The notes: a model not told the origin generated them from the sequence alone. 64,000 bases of DNA from Cellvibrio japonicus Ueda107 (GCF_000019225.1 NC_010995.1:2054501-2118500); one strand, 5' to 3'. Positions 1 to 9,673 are shown, counted from the stretch's first letter. Translations and numbers: made by a program.

Positions 1-31
1 TGTCAATCCTGTGTGAATGTACGGCAAAAAA

Positions 32-826
32 TCAGTTGTTATCTTCCCTGCCATCGTTAATAACATCTTCCAGGGTTAGGTGTGTAAGCAGGCGAATGCT
101 GCGAAAGAGATAAAACAAGGTGCCGATCATAATGAGCATCATCGGCAAGGCGATGACAGGATAGCTGAGCGCTGTCATTTTTCCTAACTCGGCATTGAAT
201 TCGGCAGTGCCGGGAGGGCTGACCATAATGATTTTGGCTAATACATAATTCAATACTGATGACAGGAAGAACGAACCGGCAATCAGCAGGGAGGCTGTAT
301 TCAGGGTGCGCTCAAATTGTGAGCGGGTTTGGTAATGATCCAGAGCGGCGTTTACTTTGTGGATTTTGAGGATCTTGTCGTTGTAGATAAATGTGCGTAC
401 CAGAGGGTAGCGTGTTTTCATTGAAATCAGGGTCACGATCCCTAGTAGACCCGGTATGGCGGCTTCCTTGATAGCAATATATTTGGGATCCAAATGTAAC
501 AGGCTGATACCTCCGGTCAGCAGGACACTGACAAAGCCCAATACCGAAAAAAAGTTAAGCTTGCGACTTCTGTAGAAATCATACAGGCCGTAACAGACTG
601 GAAATGCCAGTGCTACCACTACGCCCCAGGTTACGCCCAGATATTCATCGGTACTGAACTTGGTCAGGATTAGTGTGGGGATAACGATATTGAGCAGCAG
701 GTTGGCGAGGAAGTTTTCCTTATGGGGCTTCGCCGTTTGATTCGTTGGTGTTCCCTGCTGTTCGGGTATATGGGCGGGGCTTTTTTGTGCTTCGGTTGAG
801 TCCTGGGCAGGTTTATCAGCTAACAT
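32..826 (-). CDS. VC0807-family inner-membrane protein
   Basis: A 264-residue polytopic membrane protein. The first ~35 residues are polar (Pro/Gln/Thr-rich), followed by about six hydrophobic segments. The stretch from residue ~40 (NFLANLLLNIVIPTLIL) through a conserved YGLYDF / LNFFSVLGF region to LGIVTL matches the VC0807 family, loosely related to intracellular septation protein A. No biochemical role is established for the family. It is transcribed divergently from the PHP gene at 948. The family assignment rests on overall pattern only; no catalytic residues are visible. Confidence 0.7.
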   Translation of the reverse strand: MLADKPAQDSTEAQKSPAHIPEQQGTPTNQTAKPHKENFLANLLLNIVIPTLILTKFSTDEYLGVTWGVVVALAFPVCYGLYDFYRSRKLNFFSVLGFVSVLLTGGISLLHLDPKYIAIKEAAIPGLLGIVTLISMKTRYPLVRTFIYNDKILKIHKVNAALDHYQTRSQFERTLNTASLLIAGSFFLSSVLNYVLAKIIMVSPPGTAEFNAELGKMTALSYPVIALPMMLIMIGTLFYLFRSIRLLTHLTLEDVINDGREDNN

Positions 827-947
827 GGGCAGAATGTCTTAATAGATAATGTTGAGTCGTTAACAGGTTGTGTTTGGGCTACCAAGCGTCCAACCAATAA
901 TCGGCTTTGTGTGTTTTTTGTTCGTTGGATGTCGTCGAGGTATACGG

Positions 948-1784
948 GTGATTCACGATCTGCACAGCCACACTCATTATTCCGATGGTCGCTTGAGTCC
1001 GGCGGAATTGTTTGCGCGTGCCAAGGCTCGGCAGGTAGGCGTCCTCGCAGTGACGGATCACGATACCATAGCTGGCTTGCAAAGTGCACAGGCAGCGGCG
1101 CTGGAGCAGGGAATCGGGTTTGTGGCAGGCATAGAGTTTTCCTGTCGCTGGGGCAAGGTCAATGTCCATGTGTTGGGGCTGGCGATAGATCCACAGGCGG
1201 CGGCCTTAATCGATGCCGTACAACAACAGGAAGATGCCCGCCGCCTGCGTTCGGAGGAAATTGCCCAACGCTTGGTAAAACTGGGGTTTCCCGATGCACT
1301 GGAAGGCGCCCGGGCAATTGCTGGAGACGCTGTGGTGGGGCGCCCCCATTTTGCTCAATACCTGGTTGCTTGCGGGGCAGTAAAAGATATCAATACCGCT
1401 TTTAAAAAGTATTTGGGAGCAGGTAAGCCGGCGGACGTGAAGTACGAATGGCCTGCCATGGAACAGGCTCTTGGCTGGATCCATGCCAGCGGCGGTCTTG
1501 CTGTGTTGGCCCATCCGGCTAAATACGATCTGACCAGAACCCGTATGTGTCGCCTGATTGCGGAGTTTGCTGAAATGGGGGGGGATGGTTTGGAGGTTGT
1601 TAATGGCCAGCAACCCGCGCCCCTGACTCAGGATCTTGCCAAAATTGCCCAACATCATGGGTTGTATGGTTCTTGTGGGTCAGATTTTCATTTTCCCGAT
1701 CAGCCATGGCAGGAGCTGGGGCAGTTCAGCCACATGCCTTCACTGGTAAAGCCCATATGGGAAGCGCCAGGATTTTATGCCTAA
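948..1784 (+). CDS. rnm: PHP-domain 5'-3' exonuclease / nucleoside bisphosphate phosphatase (RNase AM/YciV-like)
   Basis: A PHP-superfamily metal-dependent phosphoesterase. The N-terminus carries the metal-binding signature DLHSHTHYSDG, followed by VTDHDT, and later VLAHP and a GSDFH motif near the C-terminus, all expected for the trinuclear metal site. E. coli RNase AM (YciV/TrpH) removes nucleotides from 5' ends of RNA and cleaves 3',5'-nucleoside bisphosphates. The frame is open to 870, but I chose GTG at 948 because a GAGG lies just upstream and homologues begin at the I-H-D-L-H-S-H stretch. The next gene is yciO, the same neighbour as in enterics, which supports the call. Length is 278 residues. 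Confidence 0.85.
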   Translation: MIHDLHSHTHYSDGRLSPAELFARAKARQVGVLAVTDHDTIAGLQSAQAAALEQGIGFVAGIEFSCRWGKVNVHVLGLAIDPQAAALIDAVQQQEDARRLRSEEIAQRLVKLGFPDALEGARAIAGDAVVGRPHFAQYLVACGAVKDINTAFKKYLGAGKPADVKYEWPAMEQALGWIHASGGLAVLAHPAKYDLTRTRMCRLIAEFAEMGGDGLEVVNGQQPAPLTQDLAKIAQHHGLYGSCGSDFHFPDQPWQELGQFSHMPSLVKPIWEAPGFYA

Positions 1785-1802
1785 ACCTCACAGGATTTGT
1801 TT

Positions 1803-2420
1803 ATGGCCCAGTTTTTTCAGATACACCCGGATAACCCTCAGCAGCGCTTGATCCAGCAGGCGGTTGATATTATTCGCAAGGGTGGGTTGGTGGTATATCC
1901 CACAGATTCTGCCTATGCCCTGGGTTGCCATATTGGTGACAAGGACGCCCTGGAGCGAATCCGCACCCTGCGCCAGTTGGATAAGTACCACAACTTCACC
2001 CTGATGTGTCGCGACCTTTCCGAGCTGGCGACCTATGCGAGGGTCAACAACCAGGCGTTTCGGCTACTTAAAAACCACACCCCGGGCGCCTACACCTTTA
2101 TTTTGGAGGCTACCGCCGATGTGCCTCGCCGCCTGATGCATCCCAAGCGCAAAACGATAGGCCTGCGGGTGCCCGATAATGCTATTGCCCTGGCGCTGCT
2201 GGAGGAACTGGGTGAGCCACTAATGACTAGCAGCCTGCTTTTACCGGGGGAGGAATATCCGATGACCGATCCCTACGATATCCGCGAGACCCTGGAGCAT
2301 CAGGTAGATTTGGTGATCGATGGGGGATATTGTGGCCTGGAACCTACCACGGTTGTTGACTTGACTGGCGATGCCCCTGAACTGATACGCCAAGGTAAAG
2401 GTGACTTCTCAAGTTTTTGA
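1803..2420 (+). CDS. yciO: YciO (YrdC/Sua5-like threonylcarbamoyl-AMP synthase family)
   Basis: A 205-residue protein of the Sua5/YciO/YrdC fold, which binds RNA and ATP. The family enzymes TsaC/Sua5 make threonylcarbamoyl-AMP for tRNA t6A; YciO is a paralogue with weaker or uncertain activity. Visible features are the GGLVVYPTDSAYALGC loop near residue 30 and KRKTIGLRVPD in the centre, typical of the YciO branch. ATG 1803 is preceded by CAGGA at good spacing; a TTG six bases upstream is less likely. It lies 18 bases after the PHP gene and is presumably co-transcribed with it. Confidence 0.88.
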   Translation: MAQFFQIHPDNPQQRLIQQAVDIIRKGGLVVYPTDSAYALGCHIGDKDALERIRTLRQLDKYHNFTLMCRDLSELATYARVNNQAFRLLKNHTPGAYTFILEATADVPRRLMHPKRKTIGLRVPDNAIALALLEELGEPLMTSSLLLPGEEYPMTDPYDIRETLEHQVDLVIDGGYCGLEPTTVVDLTGDAPELIRQGKGDFSSF

Positions 2421-2524
2421 CATAACTGATTGATAGGGAATGCATTTTTCTCTGTATGATCTCCGCTGTCCCGGTGTGGGATAAATGGCTATAATGCCCG
2501 ACCTGATATTAAATAGCGCCCTGT

Positions 2525-3412
2525 GTGCCCCTTGTTGAGCCTGATTGCGTGAGCGAAACCCTGGAACAATCCACCCCGACGGCTGCAGAGACTTCCGCAC
2601 AGGAACCGTCTCCGGCAGCTGCACATCCCAAGCAAGGGGAGATGCCTTTCGCGATTGTCCACGGTCAGGCCTACACCCAGATTCCCCAAGATCTCTATAT
2701 CCCTCCCGATGCCCTGGAGATTTTCCTGGAGGCCTTTGAGGGGCCGCTGGACTTGCTCCTTTACCTTATCCGCCGCCAGAACATCGATATTCTCGACATC
2801 AATGTGTCCGAGATTACCTCCCAGTACATGGCTTACGTTGATCTGATGGAGTCCCATCAGTTTGAGTTGGCTGCCGAGTATCTGGTGATGGCGGCTATGC
2901 TGGCAGAAATCAAATCGCGTATGCTGCTGCCGCGCAGCCAGGAGCAAGCGGAGGAAGAGGAGGACCCACGCGCCTCGCTGATTCGTCGCTTGCAGGAGTA
3001 TGAACGTTTCAAACAGGCGGCCGAGGACCTTGACGCCTTACCGCGTATGGCGCGCAATATTTATACGGCGGCAGCAAATGCCCCCGATCGCGCTTTAACC
3101 CGCCCTGATCCCGATGTGGAATTACACGAGATATTGCTGGCTTTGTCCGAAGTACTGCGCAGGGCTGATATGTTCGAAAGCCATCACGTATCGCGTGAGC
3201 GTCTCTCAACCCGTGAGCGTATGGCACAGGTGCTTGATAAATTGGCACACCAGCATTTCGTACCCTTCGTCAGCCTGTTCAAAGTGGAAGAGGGGCGTTT
3301 GGGGGTTGTGGTCACCTTCCTGGCAGTCATGGAGTTGATCAAGGAATCCCTGGTAGAAATTGTACAGAGCGACGCCTTCGGGCCGATTCACGTAAAAGCT
3401 AGAACACAATGA
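2525..3412 (+). CDS. scpA: Segregation and condensation protein A
   Basis: ScpA, the kleisin subunit of the SMC-ScpAB chromosome condensation complex. The kleisin core starts near residue 60 with FEGPLDLLLYLIRRQNIDI, continues into ITSQYM and AAEYLVMAAMLAEIKSRMLLP, and ends in a winged-helix-like C-terminus (VVTFLAVMELIKE). About 55 poorly conserved residues precede the core, so the start is uncertain: GTG 2525 is annotated, but GTG 2549 is possible. It overlaps scpB by four bases (ATGA at 3409), implying translational coupling. This order is conserved in gammaproteobacteria. Confidence 0.92.
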   Translation: MPLVEPDCVSETLEQSTPTAAETSAQEPSPAAAHPKQGEMPFAIVHGQAYTQIPQDLYIPPDALEIFLEAFEGPLDLLLYLIRRQNIDILDINVSEITSQYMAYVDLMESHQFELAAEYLVMAAMLAEIKSRMLLPRSQEQAEEEEDPRASLIRRLQEYERFKQAAEDLDALPRMARNIYTAAANAPDRALTRPDPDVELHEILLALSEVLRRADMFESHHVSRERLSTRERMAQVLDKLAHQHFVPFVSLFKVEEGRLGVVVTFLAVMELIKESLVEIVQSDAFGPIHVKARTQ

Positions 3413-4377
3413 GCAACGATATTCACAACCCAGATGATGTCGAGAACGGTTTGGATGATTCCGGACTGGAAGAGCAACAACATGAGCGCCATGAGTCCCT
3501 GTTGGGACTTGAAGTGCTGGAATCTGTTGTTGATGGTCGTAATCGCGGTATGCCGGGATCGCAAACAGCGGTAACTCCCGAGCTGTTACGCCAGATTGTA
3601 GAGGGAGCGATTCTTGCTGCGGGCCAGCCCATGACGATTGTCCGTTTGCGAGAATTGTTTGATGAGGAATTTGCCCCGACCAAGGAAGATATCCAGGCCG
3701 CGCTTGAACAAATCCAGGCCGACTCGGAAGGGCGTGGTTTTGAGCTGAAAGAAGTAGCATCCGGTTGGCGTTTCCAGGTGCGCGAAAACCTTGCTCCCTG
3801 GGTTAATCGCCTGTGGGAAGAGAAGCCGCAGAAATACTCCCGCGCCTTGCTGGAAACCCTGGCGTTAATCGCCTATCGCCAGCCGATTACCCGTGGTGAT
3901 ATCGAAGAAATCCGCGGTGTGGCGGTGAGTTCCCATATTATGAAAACCCTGTTGGAACGCGATTGGGTCAAGGTTGTCGGGCACAGAGATGTTCCCGGCA
4001 GACCAAGCCTTTATGCCACCACCCGGCAGTTTTTGGATTATTTCAACCTGAAAAGCCTCGATGAGTTGCCGTCGCTGAGTGAAATCCGTGACCTGGATGA
4101 TCTCAACCCTATGTTGAACCTGGGGGGCGAGGAAGGATTAGGTGAAAAGGACACGGATGCACCTATCCCTGATTCAGCGCAGCCCGAGCTTGCTTCCCTG
4201 GATGAACGTCAGGAGGATATGCAAGAGACAGAGGTGATTGCGTTAGAAGACGGCTTCAGCGATCAACAGGATGCTTACGAAGATACTGAAGTTACCCCGG
4301 ATGCTGAGATCAACGATTTTGTTTCTGCCAAGACAGAAGATAACCTACCTGCCAATGAGGACGCTGACAAAACCTAA
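3409..4377 (+). CDS. scpB: Segregation and condensation protein B
   Basis: ScpB, the winged-helix partner of ScpA in the SMC complex. The core spans roughly residues 55-225 and shows the diagnostic ALLETLALIAYRQPITRGDIEEIRG segment and a VGHRDVPGRPSLYATT motif. At 322 residues it is longer than the usual ~200. The excess lies in an N-terminal acidic segment of ~50 residues and a strongly acidic, low-complexity C-terminal tail of about 95 residues rich in Asp and Glu. Its start codon overlaps the scpA stop. Confidence 0.92.
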   Translation: MSNDIHNPDDVENGLDDSGLEEQQHERHESLLGLEVLESVVDGRNRGMPGSQTAVTPELLRQIVEGAILAAGQPMTIVRLRELFDEEFAPTKEDIQAALEQIQADSEGRGFELKEVASGWRFQVRENLAPWVNRLWEEKPQKYSRALLETLALIAYRQPITRGDIEEIRGVAVSSHIMKTLLERDWVKVVGHRDVPGRPSLYATTRQFLDYFNLKSLDELPSLSEIRDLDDLNPMLNLGGEEGLGEKDTDAPIPDSAQPELASLDERQEDMQETEVIALEDGFSDQQDAYEDTEVTPDAEINDFVSAKTEDNLPANEDADKT

Positions 4378-4393
4378 GGTTTTGTGATTATTT

Positions 4394-5524
4394 ATGATCA
4401 AGAAATATACCCCGGATTCGTCCGATACCCCTACCAGGGCTGTGAAGCCAGTAGCCAGCAAAAAACGCGCAGATGTTTCTGCCAAGCCAGCGAAATCCTC
4501 ACGTCCTGAAAAACTGACCAACAGCACGTCTACCAGACCGGCTTCTGGCAAGGCTGACTCAAAATCTGCCAAACCGGCAAAGACACCGCTAAAGAGCCTC
4601 CCGAAAGAGGCAAAGATTGCGAAACCATCGGTAAAAGAATCTGCCAGCCCGGTGGATGAAAAACTGCAGAAAGTATTGGCGCGTGCCGGTATCGGATCCC
4701 GTCGTGAAATGGAACGTGCCATTGAAGAAGGGCGCGTTAAGGTTAATGATCGCATTGCCACCCTTGGTGATCGCGTAACCCTGACGGATAAAATTTTTGT
4801 AGGCGGACAACGTGTGGTATTGCGTACAGAAGCTGCCCGTCGGCGAGTCATCCTTTATAACAAGCCGGAAGGTGAAATTTGTTCACGCCATGACCCCGAA
4901 GGGCGCCCCACGGTTTATGACAGCCTGCCGTCGTTAAAGGGAGAGCGCTGGATTTCGGTTGGACGCCTGGATTTCAATACCAGCGGGTTACTGCTTTTTA
5001 CCAATGATGGTGAACTGGCTAATAAACTGATGCATCCATCTTCCGTGATTGATCGCGAATATTTAGTGCGCATTCAAGGGGACGTGGATGATGATATGAA
5101 AGAACGTTTGCTCGAAGGTGTATTACTGGACGATGGCGTAGCGCGCTTTACCGATATCGTGGATGGCGCGGGAGAGGGGAAAAACCGTTGGTTTTATTGT
5201 GTGGTGATGGAGGGGCGCAATCGTGAAGTCCGTCGTTTGTGGGAGTCACAAGGGGTAAAGGTAAGCCGTCTGAAGCGAGTTCGCTACGCCAATATTTTTA
5301 TTCCTTCCCATGTGCGGGTTGGTCAATGGACAGAGTTAACCGAGCAGGAGATTCGCGACTTGTGTATGACCGCAGGTTTTGATAGCAACAACTATACGCG
5401 TATCATGAGGCCCAGCCGTGAGGAAGTTGCGCAAATAGAGCGCCACGAGAAGAAATTGCGTTCGGCCTCATCTGCGCCAAAGCGGGTTAAAGTCGATTTG
5501 CGTAAACGTTCCCCCAGGAAGTAA
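4394..5524 (+). CDS. rluB: 23S rRNA pseudouridine(2605) synthase RluB
   Basis: A RluB-type pseudouridine synthase that acts on helix 89 of 23S rRNA. About 90 residues rich in Lys, Ser, Pro and Ala precede an S4 RNA-binding domain (KLQKVLARAGIGSRREMERAI). The catalytic domain carries VGRLDFNTSGLLLFTNDG, with the catalytic Asp, and GRNREVRRLWE. A basic tail closes the protein. ATG 4394 follows the scpB stop by 16 bases, so scpA, scpB and rluB are probably one transcript, closed by the hairpin at 5536-5561. Confidence 0.93.
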   Translation: MIKKYTPDSSDTPTRAVKPVASKKRADVSAKPAKSSRPEKLTNSTSTRPASGKADSKSAKPAKTPLKSLPKEAKIAKPSVKESASPVDEKLQKVLARAGIGSRREMERAIEEGRVKVNDRIATLGDRVTLTDKIFVGGQRVVLRTEAARRRVILYNKPEGEICSRHDPEGRPTVYDSLPSLKGERWISVGRLDFNTSGLLLFTNDGELANKLMHPSSVIDREYLVRIQGDVDDDMKERLLEGVLLDDGVARFTDIVDGAGEGKNRWFYCVVMEGRNREVRRLWESQGVKVSRLKRVRYANIFIPSHVRVGQWTELTEQEIRDLCMTAGFDSNNYTRIMRPSREEVAQIERHEKKLRSASSAPKRVKVDLRKRSPRK

Positions 5525-5535
5525 TCCAGAGCAAT

Positions 5536-5561
5536 AAAAAGGCCGCAATTGCGGCCTTTTT
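5536..5561. terminator. Bidirectional rho-independent terminator between rluB and the GGDEF gene
   Basis: An A5-GGCCGC-AATT-GCGGCC-T5 hairpin. The stem and the A and T flanks work on both strands, and it sits between convergent genes. Confidence 0.9.
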
Positions 5562-5577
5562 ATTGATTATTGTTAAA

Positions 5578-6486
5578 TTAACCTTGCAGGATGACGCGGT
5601 TGCGTCCGTCGCGTTTGGCGCAGTACAGGGCCTTGTCTGCGCGCTCAAACAAGTCTTGTACGCTATCTTTTTTATCGCGTAAGTGGGAGGCGATACCAAT
5701 ACTCACTGTGGACTGGAAACTGTGGCCATTGTGTTCCAGTTGTGTGCTGGCGACTCGTTCACGAATGCGCTCGGCAATAATGTGAGCGCCACGGGTATTG
5801 GTTTTACCCAGGATAACCACAAATTCCTCTCCGCCGTAGCGAAATGTCAAATCGGAGCCGCGGCTTGATTGCTGAATAATTCCGGTAACTTCTTTTAACA
5901 CCTGATCACCGCGCGTATGGCCAAACTGGTCATTGATACGTTTGAAATGATCCACATCGATAAGCAGTAAGGATAAATCCTGGCGATAGCGCTCTGCTAT
6001 TTGTAGTTCACGATTCAGTGCTATATCCATCGCTGTACGATTACCAATACGTGTCAATGGATCAAGCATGCTCAAACGCAGGGCTCCCTGGTAATGCAGG
6101 GCGTTCCGCAGGGGATGTACCAGGAAACTGAGCCAGCGTTCTATGGCTGCCAGTTCGCGTTCGGCAAAGCGCTTGCTGCGGCTAAAAATAATATTCCCTA
6201 GCGGTTCCTCCTCCAGGGAGAGTCGATAGTCGCAATGATGGACGCCCTCCCGGCCCAACTTAATGGCAGGATGGATTTCTGTGCCGCTGTAGCGCAGGCC
6301 TGAAATAGCCAGGAGCGGTTGGAGATGATTGAAAAAAATCTGGAGCAGTCCCTCTGGCTGTAGAGAGGTTTGCAGGGCTTGCAACAGTCGGAAACGAGCA
6401 TCGAGTTCCTGTTCGGGAGTAAGTTCCGGGAGTAGGGCAATTCCATTGGCGACTGGCGCATTGGATACCATGTACATGTCCCGCAT
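5578..6486 (-). CDS. Diguanylate cyclase (GGDEF) with I-site
   Basis: A 302-residue enzyme predicted to make cyclic di-GMP from two GTP. Residues ~130-300 form a GGDEF domain: DPLTRIGNR, LLLIDVDHFKRINDQFGH, then the active-site loop RYGGEEF. An inhibitory-site motif RGSD lies exactly five residues before GGEEF, so product inhibition is expected. The N-terminal ~125 residues resemble a degenerate GAF-like sensor without an obvious ligand site. No signal peptide or membrane segment is visible, so it should be cytoplasmic. It is convergent with rluB. Confidence 0.9.
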   Translation of the reverse strand: MRDMYMVSNAPVANGIALLPELTPEQELDARFRLLQALQTSLQPEGLLQIFFNHLQPLLAISGLRYSGTEIHPAIKLGREGVHHCDYRLSLEEEPLGNIIFSRSKRFAERELAAIERWLSFLVHPLRNALHYQGALRLSMLDPLTRIGNRTAMDIALNRELQIAERYRQDLSLLLIDVDHFKRINDQFGHTRGDQVLKEVTGIIQQSSRGSDLTFRYGGEEFVVILGKTNTRGAHIIAERIRERVASTQLEHNGHSFQSTVSIGIASHLRDKKDSVQDLFERADKALYCAKRDGRNRVILQG

Positions 6487-6769
6487 AGAAAAGTACCTGT
6501 AGGTAAGGCTTTATGGTTGGCTGCCATTCGCCGGCTAGTTGGCAATTTGGCGCCCTTTTCCCTTATGAGCGAAATCTATGCCACAGGCTTATAAATAAAT
6601 TTAATATTAATAAAATCAATATCTTATATTATTTTTTTGATGTTTTTATTCAAGTGTTACACAAAAGCGGTGACGGTCTTCCATCGTGGGTTAAAAGGGG
6701 CGGAAATAAATTGCCGCCAGCTGTTGGAATCGTCAAAAGGCTGGCGCCGCAGCATTGGCGAGGAGAGGG

Positions 6770-8173
6770 TTAGTCGCAGTTATAAGCGGGTAACTTGACG
6801 CTGACGAACAAGCCGCCTTCAAGACGGTTTTCCGCTTGGATAGTGCCCTGGTGCAGGCTGACACTGCGCTGGGCGATAGCCAGTCCCAAACCGTAGCCGC
6901 CGCTCTCACGGGCCCTGGCCTGATCGGTACGGAAGAAGGGTTGGAAGATATCCTCGAGGCTGTCTTCAGCAACTCCGGGACCCTGGTCAGCAATGGATAC
7001 CAGATAGTGCTTGCCGTCATCAGGGGTATCCAGGTGGATACGGATTTCCGAGTCAGTCGGGGTATAAAGCAGGGCATTGCGCAAAATGTTTTCGAATACT
7101 CCCACCAGGGTATTGCCATGGGTTGCGACAAGGGCTTCATCCAGGGGGCACTGGAAGCGCAGGTTCACATTTTTTTCGGCGGCCTGGTCGCGATAGTTGT
7201 CCACCAGGGTTTGCAGGAGTGCGACCAGGTCCAACATATCGTCCAGCTCCCAGTCTTCGGGGTTTTGCACTGGCAGCGTGAGGATATCGGTGATGATGTC
7301 GTTGAGATAATCCGCGGCTTGTTTGATTCGTGCCAGCTCGGCGTCGATCATGCCTCGACTGCGCTGCTGGGCCAACGCCAGTGCGATTTGCAGGCGAGCC
7401 AGTGGAGAGCGCAGCTCGTGGGATACGTCTTTAATTAACCGCTTTTGCTCCAGCATGGCTTTTTCCAGCCGTTCGGTCATATGGTCAAAATCCCGTCCCA
7501 GATCGGCGATTTCATCTTTGCGGCCATGGAATTGTTCGCCGATACGCACACTCAAATCGCCTTTGGCGATTTGGCGTGTGGCCTTTTGCAGGGTATTGAT
7601 ACTGCGGGTGAAATGGTGTGCCAGTAAAAAACAGGCGGTGCCGCTCACCAGGATTGAGACCAGCAAGAGTGGCCAGATATTTTCGAGAAACATTTCCCAA
7701 ATGATATCCCGGTCTGGCCCTTCGTCACGGCCAGCAGAGATGGTGACTACCTTGACGCTGTTGCCATCATTGAGCGTGATATGCCGGCCGTAAAGTTTAC
7801 GGTTGCGATCCTGGACTTTGTCGTAAGGGTGTTTGGCGGTCAGGCGCGGTGCCAGTACCATAATCCCGGGAGGGAGAGGGCGTTTAAGCAGGTCCTGGTT
7901 GTTGCGATCCACGATATACACAAAGCGCAAAGACCAGTTCGGCATGGCGCGCAGATCCTGGGTGAGTTGCTGGGTATTGCGATTGATCGCATTGCCGACC
8001 ATTTGGAACAGCAGGCGCTTGGCTGGAGAATCGTCTGGCAGGTAGGCGTTGCTTTGGAAGTTGCCTTCCGGCGTTATATCAAACCAATGCACCACTATAT
8101 TGGTGCCCACAATAATGGCTGCGGTAATTAGCCAAAACGTAAAAAAGATTTTGATATAAAGCCGGGTTAACAC
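6770..8173 (-). CDS. cpxA: CpxA-like envelope-stress sensor histidine kinase
   Basis: A membrane sensor kinase of 467 residues. There is an N-terminal membrane helix (residues ~8-28), a periplasmic domain of ~140 residues, a second helix (~165-185) and a HAMP segment. A HisKA box (DVSHELRSPLARLQ) carries the phospho-accepting His. The HATPase domain has an N box (FENILRNALLYTP), a G1 box (ADQGPGVAE) and a G2 box (GYGLGLAIA). It lies three bases after the response regulator gene, so the two form an operon. The CpxA name rests on the domain layout and the Spy/CpxP-like gene on the other side of the regulator; the cognate signal is not shown. Confidence 0.8.
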   Translation of the reverse strand: MLTRLYIKIFFTFWLITAAIIVGTNIVVHWFDITPEGNFQSNAYLPDDSPAKRLLFQMVGNAINRNTQQLTQDLRAMPNWSLRFVYIVDRNNQDLLKRPLPPGIMVLAPRLTAKHPYDKVQDRNRKLYGRHITLNDGNSVKVVTISAGRDEGPDRDIIWEMFLENIWPLLLVSILVSGTACFLLAHHFTRSINTLQKATRQIAKGDLSVRIGEQFHGRKDEIADLGRDFDHMTERLEKAMLEQKRLIKDVSHELRSPLARLQIALALAQQRSRGMIDAELARIKQAADYLNDIITDILTLPVQNPEDWELDDMLDLVALLQTLVDNYRDQAAEKNVNLRFQCPLDEALVATHGNTLVGVFENILRNALLYTPTDSEIRIHLDTPDDGKHYLVSIADQGPGVAEDSLEDIFQPFFRTDQARARESGGYGLGLAIAQRSVSLHQGTIQAENRLEGGLFVSVKLPAYNCD

Positions 8174-8176
8174 AAT

Positions 8177-8875
8177 TTACTGCTCGTCATTCAGGGTCAA
8201 CATGTAGCCTGCGCCGCGAACGTTGATGATCAAATCCTTGGTTGATCCAGCCAGGGCAATTTTCTTGCGAATATTGCTCACGTGTACGTCAATGCTGCGG
8301 TCATAGGGTGTGAGTTTGCGGTTCAGCGCTTGCTCGGTCATATCGTCTTTGCTGATAACCTGGCCTGCGCGTCGCACCAGGATCTCCAGTACACTGAATT
8401 CGGTTCCGGTCAGTACAACATCCTGGTTATCCCAGGTAGCAGTGCGGGTGCCCAGGTGCAACGACAGCTTGCCTGATGTCAGGCGTTCAACATTGGGTTG
8501 GTTGGCCTCGGCAATACTGGCGCGACGCAGGATGGCGCGAATGCGGGCAACCAGTTCACGCGGATCACAAGGCTTGGCAAGGTAGTCGTCTGCGCCAATT
8601 TCCAGTCCGATGACACGGTCAACCGTATCGCCTTTGGCGGTTAGCATAATGACTGGCGTCTGGCTGTGTTGACGCAGGATTTTCAATACATCAAAACCGC
8701 TGCGTACCGGCAGCATGACATCCAGCACAATCAATGAATAGGCGGCTTGCTCCGTCAATTCCACTGCCTGTTGGCCATCGTGGATCATGTCGACTGCAAA
8801 ACCTTCGTTGCTTAAATATTCGCTCAGGAGTTGGCAGAGTTCTTTGTCATCATCAATGAGGAGAATTTTGAGCAT
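8177..8875 (-). CDS. cpxR: CpxR-like OmpR-family response regulator
   Basis: A 232-residue DNA-binding response regulator. The receiver domain shows DDD near residue 9, the phosphorylation Asp in LIVLDVMLP, MLTAKG and the conserved Lys in YLAKP. The C-terminal winged helix ends in DVHVSNIRKKI and VRGAGYM, typical of OmpR/PhoB regulators. It is encoded immediately upstream of its kinase and divergently from the CpxP/Spy-like gene across a 242-base promoter region. Confidence 0.87.
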   Translation of the reverse strand: MLKILLIDDDKELCQLLSEYLSNEGFAVDMIHDGQQAVELTEQAAYSLIVLDVMLPVRSGFDVLKILRQHSQTPVIMLTAKGDTVDRVIGLEIGADDYLAKPCDPRELVARIRAILRRASIAEANQPNVERLTSGKLSLHLGTRTATWDNQDVVLTGTEFSVLEILVRRAGQVISKDDMTEQALNRKLTPYDRSIDVHVSNIRKKIALAGSTKDLIINVRGAGYMLTLNDEQ

Positions 8876-9117
8876 ATCTTATTGTGGCCTCGGTGCGGGG
8901 AGTCGGCAGTGTGCATTAGCCCCAGTTAAGAGTCATGATTCTTGGTAAGTGTTTAACCAATCTTAACAGTATAGGGTAGATAATGAATTCACGTTTTGCT
9001 GGCAGAACAGAGGTGCACTCTAGAGTGTCTTTTGTTGGTCAGCCAGTGAAATTTGTCATGGGCAGTAGGGCCTAACCCGCTGCCAATCCCGGTGTCATAA
9101 CCTTCAGGAGACACATT

Positions 9118-9657
9118 ATGCATACACGTATCAAACACCATTTTTTGCGTTCCTCTGCGGTCGTAAAAGGAGCTGTATTGGGCAGTCTTTTGGCGGGTGT
9201 GCTGATCAGCGCATCCCCCAGTTTTGCCGGCCCTGGTTTTAAAGACTGCAAGCAGGCCCAGGCAGGTGAATTTTTTGGTCCTGGCAAAGGCGCCCATCGC
9301 TTGGCAAAAGCGCTTGAATTAAGTGATGTACAGCGCGAAACACTCAAAGCCCAGCGCGATACCCAGGTGGAAACCGGTAAGGCCCTGCGTGATCAGACAC
9401 AACAGGCGCGCCAGGCGTTGACTGCAGCGGTAGAGGCAGGGGAAAGCGATAGCCGTCTACAGGCGCTGGCGGATCAATTGGGTAAGCTGGAAACCCAGCA
9501 GGCATTGGAGCGAGCCAAGGCGCACAAGGCCTTTTTGGCGGTATTAACCCCGGAGCAGAAAACCAAGCTCGCCGAGCTGAAAGCCGAGCGCGAGGCGAAA
9601 CTTCAGGAGCGCCGTGAGAAATGGTCAGATAAACGCCAGGAAAAGCAACAAAGCTAG
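9118..9657 (+). CDS. CpxP/Spy-like periplasmic chaperone
   Basis: A 179-residue secreted protein. Residues 1-37 are a signal peptide ending near SPSFAG. The mature part is highly helical and charged, and carries two LTxxQ-like motifs (LSDVQRETLK and LTPEQKTKLAEL), the hallmark of CpxP/Spy proteins. In enterics these dampen CpxA or act as ATP-independent chaperones. The divergent position next to cpxR supports a role as a Cpx target or feedback inhibitor. ATG 9118 has TTCAGGAG upstream. Confidence 0.85.
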   Translation: MHTRIKHHFLRSSAVVKGAVLGSLLAGVLISASPSFAGPGFKDCKQAQAGEFFGPGKGAHRLAKALELSDVQRETLKAQRDTQVETGKALRDQTQQARQALTAAVEAGESDSRLQALADQLGKLETQQALERAKAHKAFLAVLTPEQKTKLAELKAEREAKLQERREKWSDKRQEKQQS

Positions 9658-9673
9658 ATGGGTATTTTTGCAT

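Noticed and set aside
8935..8970. Possible CpxR box between cpxR and the CpxP-like gene
   Set aside because: The GTAA-like half sites do not match the GTAAA-N5-GTAAA form well enough.
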